Positions 61,601-64,000 of a stretch of DNA of 64,000 bases are shown piece by piece; the stretch's first letter is position 1, and every line of letters begins with the position of its first letter. The DNA is from Haliotis asinina (lineage: Eukaryota > Mollusca > Gastropoda > Lepetellida > Haliotidae): NCBI RefSeq assembly GCF_037392515.1, contig NC_090295.1, positions 13,349,001 through 13,413,000 of the forward strand. The letters run 5' to 3'. The position numbers and the translations under genes were made by a program. The notes beneath the pieces were generated by a model. The model worked only from the letters and a program-made list of their open reading frames with translations. It did not search any database and was not told the DNA's origin.

Positions 61601-63822
61601 ACCCACCTACCCCTCACTCACCCACTCAGCTTCTCACTCACTTACCCACCCATCCACCTACCTACCTACTCACCTACTCACTCTCCTACCCATCCACCCA
61701 ACCAGCTACCTAACAACTCACCCATTCAACCTACTCACTCACCCAAACACATACCCATCACTGACTCACCCACCCACCCACTCACTTATCCACTCAACCA
61801 CTCAGTTACTCATTGTCATATTCACCAACTCATACACTCACTTATCCTCAACACCCACTCACTCACTTATCCACTCTCTCACACTAGCACCCGCCTAACC
61901 ACTTACCCTCTCATCCTCTCATTCACTCACCCAATCACTCACCCAATCACTTGTTCATCCACACGCTCACCCATCTACTTACACACCCAGTCACTCGCTT
62001 ACTCACCCATCCTCTTACTCATCCACTCACCCACCCATTTACTCATCCACCACCCACCCGCTCATCCACTCTTTCTCACCCCCCCCCCCCCCCCCAACCA
62101 AACACACACACACACTTATTCATCCACCAAACCACCCACTCACTCATCCACTCTCCCACCCATTTACTCATCCACCGCCCACCCACTCATCCACTCCCAC
62201 CCACTTATTCATCTACCAAACCACCCACCCCCTCATCCTCTCCCACTCACTTATTCATCCACCAAACCACCCACTCACTCATCAGCTCCCACCCATTTAC
62301 TCATCCACGACCCATCCACTGATCCACTCCCACCCACTTATTCATCCACCAAACCACCCACTCACTCATGCACTGCCCCACTGCCCAGCCCACTTTGTGA
62401 CCCACTCATTCCCCCACCCACTAATACTCTCATTAACTCCCTCCTCTTTCCTTCCACTCACTCACCCACCCACATATCCATCCTCACTAACTGTTTTACT
62501 CTGTCTTCATTTGTCATGGATGTAACGATCAATGATGCTTTATTCAGGAGTGTTTAAGAAGCAGATGACTTTCGCTGATATACAGAGAAACATTACTGAG
62601 AACAACCGCAAACCCTCCGTTCGACATGGGAGGACGAGGGGCAAATCTCATGTGTGGCTGTCTCAGGACCTCATACAGTGCATCTCAAGGTGACAAACTT
62701 ATATCAACCATTTTCAATTTCAGGATACAGGAATACAATAGGGTCTTTCACCCAAGTACCTCCATTTCTTAATATATATTTCATTCCAGAATACTATAAC
62801 ACCATGGCTTATATTTGAATTACAAAAATATAATAGTAAACATCAACTTTTATTGGTTGAATTGTCTGTTATAACACGTTACTTTAAAAGGAGGAGTGTT
62901 TATTTAGATCTTAGTAGTCTCCTAATATCATGTATCCCTTGAAATTGTTAGATTTTATTTTTTTTTGTTGTCCTCGTGTCTGAAAATCAATACTGTTATC
63001 AAAGTTTTTTGATTGTCTGTTGTTTTTTTCTTGGCACTATGTTTGATGCATGGCTGACATTCAGTATTCTTAAATGGTCAGTTGTTCTGTTTCACCAGTA
63101 TTTGCTATTTTTGGCAGCAGTACAGGAAACGACTCATTAAAGAAGACCTGTGAAGCTAACTTTGGTCCAACACTGGGTAGTCGTGATCCATGCCAACTCC
63201 TTGTCGTAGAAGGACTGGAAATATATAACAAGGTAGTGTTGTAATATACTCGTACTTATTTCTTATCCCAACTTACCTGGAATCCTATTCTAACAAGGAA
63301 GTGAGTGAGTGAGGTTTACGCTACATTTAGCAATATTCCAGCAATATCATGGCACGGGATACTTGAAACAGGGCTTCGAACAATGGGGCCATGTGGTGAG
63401 TCGAACCTTGGTCTTTGATGTGAATGAGGTGAGTGACCTGGCTAAATTCACAGGCCAGTGATCCAGTAAGGTGAGGTGTCAGTTTAACCACTAGGCTACC
63501 CCACCACCCATACTAACAAGAGACATGCATTTCTGCAGTTAACTGCAGGCTTTTGTCTTTAATGTCACTCACACACATTTTATGCAACAACTAAACAGCA
63601 TATATAAATTGTTTATAAATAAACAAGCTGAACTCAATTTCCTCCCTTTACCAATAATGTTGTTTGGACCATTCTAATCAATACTCTGACCGCAAAAGTT
63701 GTATAGTCCACCATGTCCGATCAGGTCAGTATAATTCGGTCATGTTTGTTTTCAGCAACGGAGCGGGTTGCTGATCAAGTGTTGTGAATTTGTAGCTAAT
63801 GTACCAGATAACAAGCTCAGTG
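40612..63822 (+). CDS. B-box-like zinc finger plus ERCC4 (XPF/MUS81-type) nuclease, 3' end outside the window
   Basis: Exons joined in phase: (40612-40641, doubtful), 42094-42164, 44796-44999, 46155-46381, 48161-48315, 49402-49552, 50428-50471, 52057-52097, 53201-53301, 53846-53930, 54839-54928, 55586-55787, 57206-57298, 57667-57756, 60732-60852, 62548-62689, 63121-63232 and 63756-63822, continuing past the window. This gives about 675 residues. Order of parts: an unrecognised N-terminal 180 residues, a basic Ser/Thr/Ala/Arg linker, a zinc finger near 230-279, an unknown linker, then an ERCC4 fold from about 405. LVIDDKER, AGDYVW (Asp442), and VERKSWDD at 473-480 make up GD...ERKxxxD, the metal-binding catalytic motif of XPF and MUS81. 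YLVEGS and DGFYVNYTSSWSKSAQWL follow, as in MUS81 (YLVEE, DGFFVKRT). Enzymes of this family cut branched or flapped DNA. I do not see MUS81's N-terminal helix-hairpin-helix, and the C-terminal part is not a convincing HhH pair, so no gene symbol is given. Confidence 0.85.
40911..41175. mobile_element. MITE with long inverted ends
   Basis: TGGCCCTGATTTCTTGAAAC and AAACTTAAGT at the left mirror ACTTAAGTTTGTTTCGAG and AAATTGGGGCCA at the right. About 265 bp, in the first presumed intron of the nuclease gene. Confidence 0.75.
41517..41600 (+). mobile_element. SINE tail fragment followed by a C-rich tract
   Basis: ACAGCTGGAATATTGCTGAG and TGTTAAACACCACCAAAGC, then CCCCCCAATGCCCCCCACCC, which could form an i-motif, or a quadruplex on the other strand. 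Confidence 0.6.
42251..43989. mobile_element. Kolobok-like nonautonomous DNA transposon, 1.74 kb, TTAA target site
   Basis: AGGGGCACTGATGCGGAGC at the left is repeated inverted at the right (GCTCCGCATCAGTGCCCCT), and TTAA flanks both ends (42247-42250, 43990-43993). TTAA duplication with AGGG termini suits Kolobok better than piggyBac, which has CCY/GGG ends. Interior frames are short and no transposase was recognised. It sits in a nuclease-gene intron. Confidence 0.8.
44275..44385 (+). mobile_element. SINE-L fragment
   Basis: TGCACAGATCAATGCTCCTA, GATTGTCTGGTCGAGACTC and ATTATTTACAGACCACCAC. Confidence 0.7.
45150..45255 (+). mobile_element. SINE-T fragment (body and tail)
   Basis: GCTGAAGTCCATTTTTCCGG, ACATTGCTGGAATATTGCTA, then CTCACTCACTCGCTCACTCA. 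Confidence 0.7.
46400..47225. other. Nuclease-gene intron, probable old transposon sequence
   Basis: Contains CCCGGGACAAGTCAG near 46506 and AGGGCAAGTGG near 47032, phrases that resemble diverged element ends. They were not resolved into a defined element. Confidence 0.3.
47231..47392 (-). mobile_element. SINE-T copy
   Basis: GAGTGAGTGAGTGAGTTTAG, TTAGCAATATTCCACAAATA, GGGAATTGAACCCAGACC and CTTTAACCACAAGGCTACC. Confidence 0.78.
47618..47825 (-). mobile_element. SINE-L copy, old
   Basis: CTGAGCAGTATTCCAGCAAT, GAGTCAGACCACCCAGTCC and GATCTTCACAGGGTACC. Confidence 0.65.
47887..47994. mobile_element. Palindromic MITE
   Basis: GGCCTCCTTTCACAAAGC with TTAAGGTAAACTTAGTGC at the left faces TTAAGGTTAACCTTTG and GCTTTGTGAAAAGAGCCCC at the right. 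Confidence 0.7.
48383..48514 (-). mobile_element. SINE-T copy with shortened tail part
   Basis: GTGAGTGAG is followed directly by ATATCACAGCAGGGAACATG, then GTGGGGAATCAAACCCCAG and GTGCTACCCCACTGTCC. Confidence 0.75.
48657..48838. repeat. 29-bp minisatellite
   Basis: Six units of ACAACATCTAGACCATGGTG GCACTGGTA with increasing divergence at both ends; in a nuclease-gene intron. Confidence 0.88.
48870..49025 (+). mobile_element. SINE-T copy, full length, 12-bp target duplication
   Basis: Flanks TGGACAATGGAG (48858-48869) and TGGATAATGGAG (49026-49037) differ at one base. A box GGTAGCCTAGTGGTTAAAG, B box GGTTCGATTCC, tail CTCACTCACTCAC. Confidence 0.9.
49269..49380 (+). pseudogene. Decayed tandem copy of the zinc-finger exon
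   Basis: This stretch sits 133 bases upstream of the functional zinc-finger exon and aligns with it base by base: TTTCAG, then a frame reading DLICKVCETMAGQLY against DLICEDCETMTAELY. The second Cys pair is lost, an in-frame TGA lies at 49341-49343, and a small deletion follows. The acceptor AG is still present. It is best read as one half of a tandem exon duplication that has since decayed. Inclusion in an mRNA would truncate the protein. Confidence 0.75.
49402..49552 (+). CDS. Exon encoding the B-box-like zinc finger of the nuclease gene
   Basis: This 151-base exon encodes 50 residues with the pattern CxxC-x8-CxxC-x9-CxCxxC-x4-H-x7-H. The spacing and the terminal His pair resemble TRIM-type B-boxes that bind two zinc ions. 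It runs from phase 0 to phase 1, with TTCAG before and GTAGGA after. A B-box usually supports self-association or protein contacts. Its presence upstream of an ERCC4 nuclease in one reading frame is unusual. The class is inferred from Cys/His spacing only. Confidence 0.8.
50555..50665 (+). mobile_element. SINE-L fragment
   Basis: TTACCCATGTTTGTCGTAAG and GTTAGACTCGCTGACAAGG. Confidence 0.6.
51325..51420 (+). mobile_element. SINE-L fragment
   Basis: AATGCTCATGATGTTGATCA, TGGATTACCTAGTCCAG and TTTGATTATTTACAAAT. Confidence 0.6.
51798..51962 (+). mobile_element. SINE-T copy, full length, 11-bp perfect target duplication
   Basis: Flanked by TCCATCTCTTG at 51787-51797 and 51963-51973. Head GGCGGTGGGGTAGCGTAGTG, B box region GGTTTGATTCC, tail GCTAAAAGCGGCGTAAAACC then CTCACTCAC. 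The match to the copy at 36463-36625 is close, so both look young. Confidence 0.93.
54030..54838. repeat. 46-bp minisatellite ending at a splice acceptor
   Basis: About 18 units of TTGTTGTAGCTTTGCCTTGA CTGAGAATGGACAGAGATAT TTA. The final GGACAGAG of the array is the acceptor of exon 54839-54928, and each unit contains a pyrimidine-rich stretch and similar AG dinucleotides. Confidence 0.92.
54929..55585. other. Nuclease-gene intron
   Basis: A fragment near 55320-55385 (CAATATTGTGCCATGGGACA, CACCACAAGCTGGCTT) looks like an old SINE-T body on the - strand; otherwise nothing was seen. Confidence 0.45.
55586..57298 (+). CDS. Two exons carrying the ERCC4 catalytic motif
   Basis: Exon 55586-55787 carries LVIDDKERD, and after LIRSLPAGDY runs into a less conserved loop. 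Exon 57206-57298 starts LLPFIVERKSWDD and ends GSRFQKQINNMK. The intron between them falls in the variable loop where XPF/MUS81 proteins differ in length. Both junctions are phase 0. The frame is open for about 280 bases upstream of the second exon, so intron retention would not immediately create a stop there. Confidence 0.88.
56227..56326. mobile_element. 100-bp hairpin MITE
   Basis: CAGTGTTTTAAAAGGGTGCA and GGACTGTAA at the left mirror TTACAGTCCTGTACACCC and TTTCAAAACACTG at the right. Confidence 0.75.
57932..58850. mobile_element. Pogo-like nonautonomous DNA element, about 0.92 kb
   Basis: AAGTTGAACCCCGTTTACTC with CGGACCCC at the left is inverted at the right as GGATAAACGGGGTTAGACT, and TA lies at both edges. 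Related internal phrases (TTTAACCGGACCCCAGGCTT) occur near 58030. No transposase was recognised. Confidence 0.7.
59057..60352. mobile_element. Possible larger DNA element hosting a nested MITE
   Basis: AAAGGTCATGTGCAACCCC at the left resembles the inverse of the right end GTTGCATGTGACCTG; the left motif recurs at about 19150. The ends are short and imperfect, so the outer boundaries are uncertain. Confidence 0.4.
59926..60243. mobile_element. MITE with about 38-bp inverted ends
   Basis: GGCCAGACCAATTTTGTTTC and TTGTTTTACGGATCCGCCTG at the left mirror GATATCCGTAAAACAAG and AAATAAAATTGGTCTGACC at the right. Confidence 0.82.
61205..62480. repeat. CTCA/CCAC-type satellite, about 1.25 kb
   Basis: A nearly continuous pyrimidine-adenine strand of CACTCACC, CACCCACC and CATCCACC words with a poly-C run near 62078-62095 and a CA run just after. 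A SINE-L (about 61400-61550) lies inside it. It fills most of the intron between exons 60732-60852 and 62548-62689. The three long open frames in it are composition artefacts. Confidence 0.92.
61400..61550 (+). mobile_element. SINE-L copy inside the CTCA satellite
   Basis: GGTTGACACATCATCGGTTC, GATTGTCTGGTCCAGATTC and TTGCTGAGTGCGAAGTAAAA, whose CTCT/CTCA tail runs directly into the satellite. Confidence 0.85.
63301..63510 (-). mobile_element. SINE-T copy with an internal extension
   Basis: GTGAGTGAGTGAGGTTTACG, GCAATATTCCAGCAATATCA, GGTGAGTCGAACCTTGGTC and TTTAACCACTAGGCTACCCC. About 45 extra bases (63424-63470) lie between the B-box and A-box regions. Confidence 0.75.
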
Positions 63823-64000
63823 GTGAGATTTCTGTTTTGTCCTCTAGTATTATCATCCTAGACTTTGTTCCACAGGAGATGTGCATGTGTGAGATCAAAA
63901 TCTCCAGAGAAATATCGTTGTTACAGTAGATAATATACAAATATTCTGACAGTGTTCTGACGTTATGATCTTCATGATGTCACACTGTCATGACATCATC

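Noticed and set aside
61180-62322. Four frames of 81-123 codons rich in Thr, His, Pro and Leu
   Set aside because: Low-complexity translation of the CTCA/CCAC satellite in an intron.
55586-63822. Naming the nuclease MUS81, EME1 or XPF
   Set aside because: The ERCC4 core resembles MUS81, but the N-terminal half has an unrelated zinc finger and no HhH, and the C-terminal part does not clearly match, so a symbol would overstate the evidence.
1-64000. Retrovirus-like, LTR or Polinton-type elements
   Set aside because: No LTR pairs, reverse transcriptase, integrase or capsid motifs were recognised; the inverted-end elements are short DNA transposons or MITEs.

Overview
This is animal nuclear DNA, most likely from a marine gastropod close to abalone (Haliotis). 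The evidence is split genes with GT-AG introns, AT-rich noncoding DNA, and many copies of two SINE families whose sequence I recall from Haliotis. The genus is a judgement from memory; no search was run.

Four host genes can be assembled exon by exon, with splice phases that agree throughout each model. (1) TMEM185, + strand: the last three coding exons (1799-7054) encode the C-terminal half, and the 5' half lies outside the window. (2) RSG1/CPLANE2, + strand: five exons (17300-21509) encode a complete 253-residue ciliary small GTPase. (3) A TK2/dNK-type deoxynucleoside kinase, - strand: ten exons (37264 down to 26876) encode 269 residues with an arginine-rich, probably mitochondrial, leader. 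(4) A long + strand gene from about 40612 to beyond the window end, with at least 17 exons. It encodes a B-box-like zinc finger followed by an XPF/MUS81-type ERCC4 nuclease domain with its full catalytic motif. RSG1 and the kinase are tail to tail; the kinase and the nuclease gene are head to head, about 3.3 kb apart.

The rest is introns and intergenic DNA full of repeats. Two SINE families share the same 3' tail, and several copies have perfect target-site duplications. DNA transposon relics include pogo-like, TTAA-flanked Kolobok-like, hAT-like, Tc1-like and a family with 10-bp target duplications, plus palindromic MITEs. There are several minisatellites, and a 1.25 kb CTCA/CCAC satellite lies in a nuclease-gene intron. 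No retrovirus, Polinton, CRISPR array, rRNA or functional tRNA gene was recognised.

Points most worth a second look are the zinc-finger plus ERCC4 nuclease, with a decayed tandem copy of its zinc-finger exon just upstream; a minisatellite that supplies the splice acceptor of one of its exons; the RSG1 stop codon lying inside a minisatellite unit; and an unassigned exon-like pair downstream of RSG1 that is phase-compatible with RSG1 exon 4.
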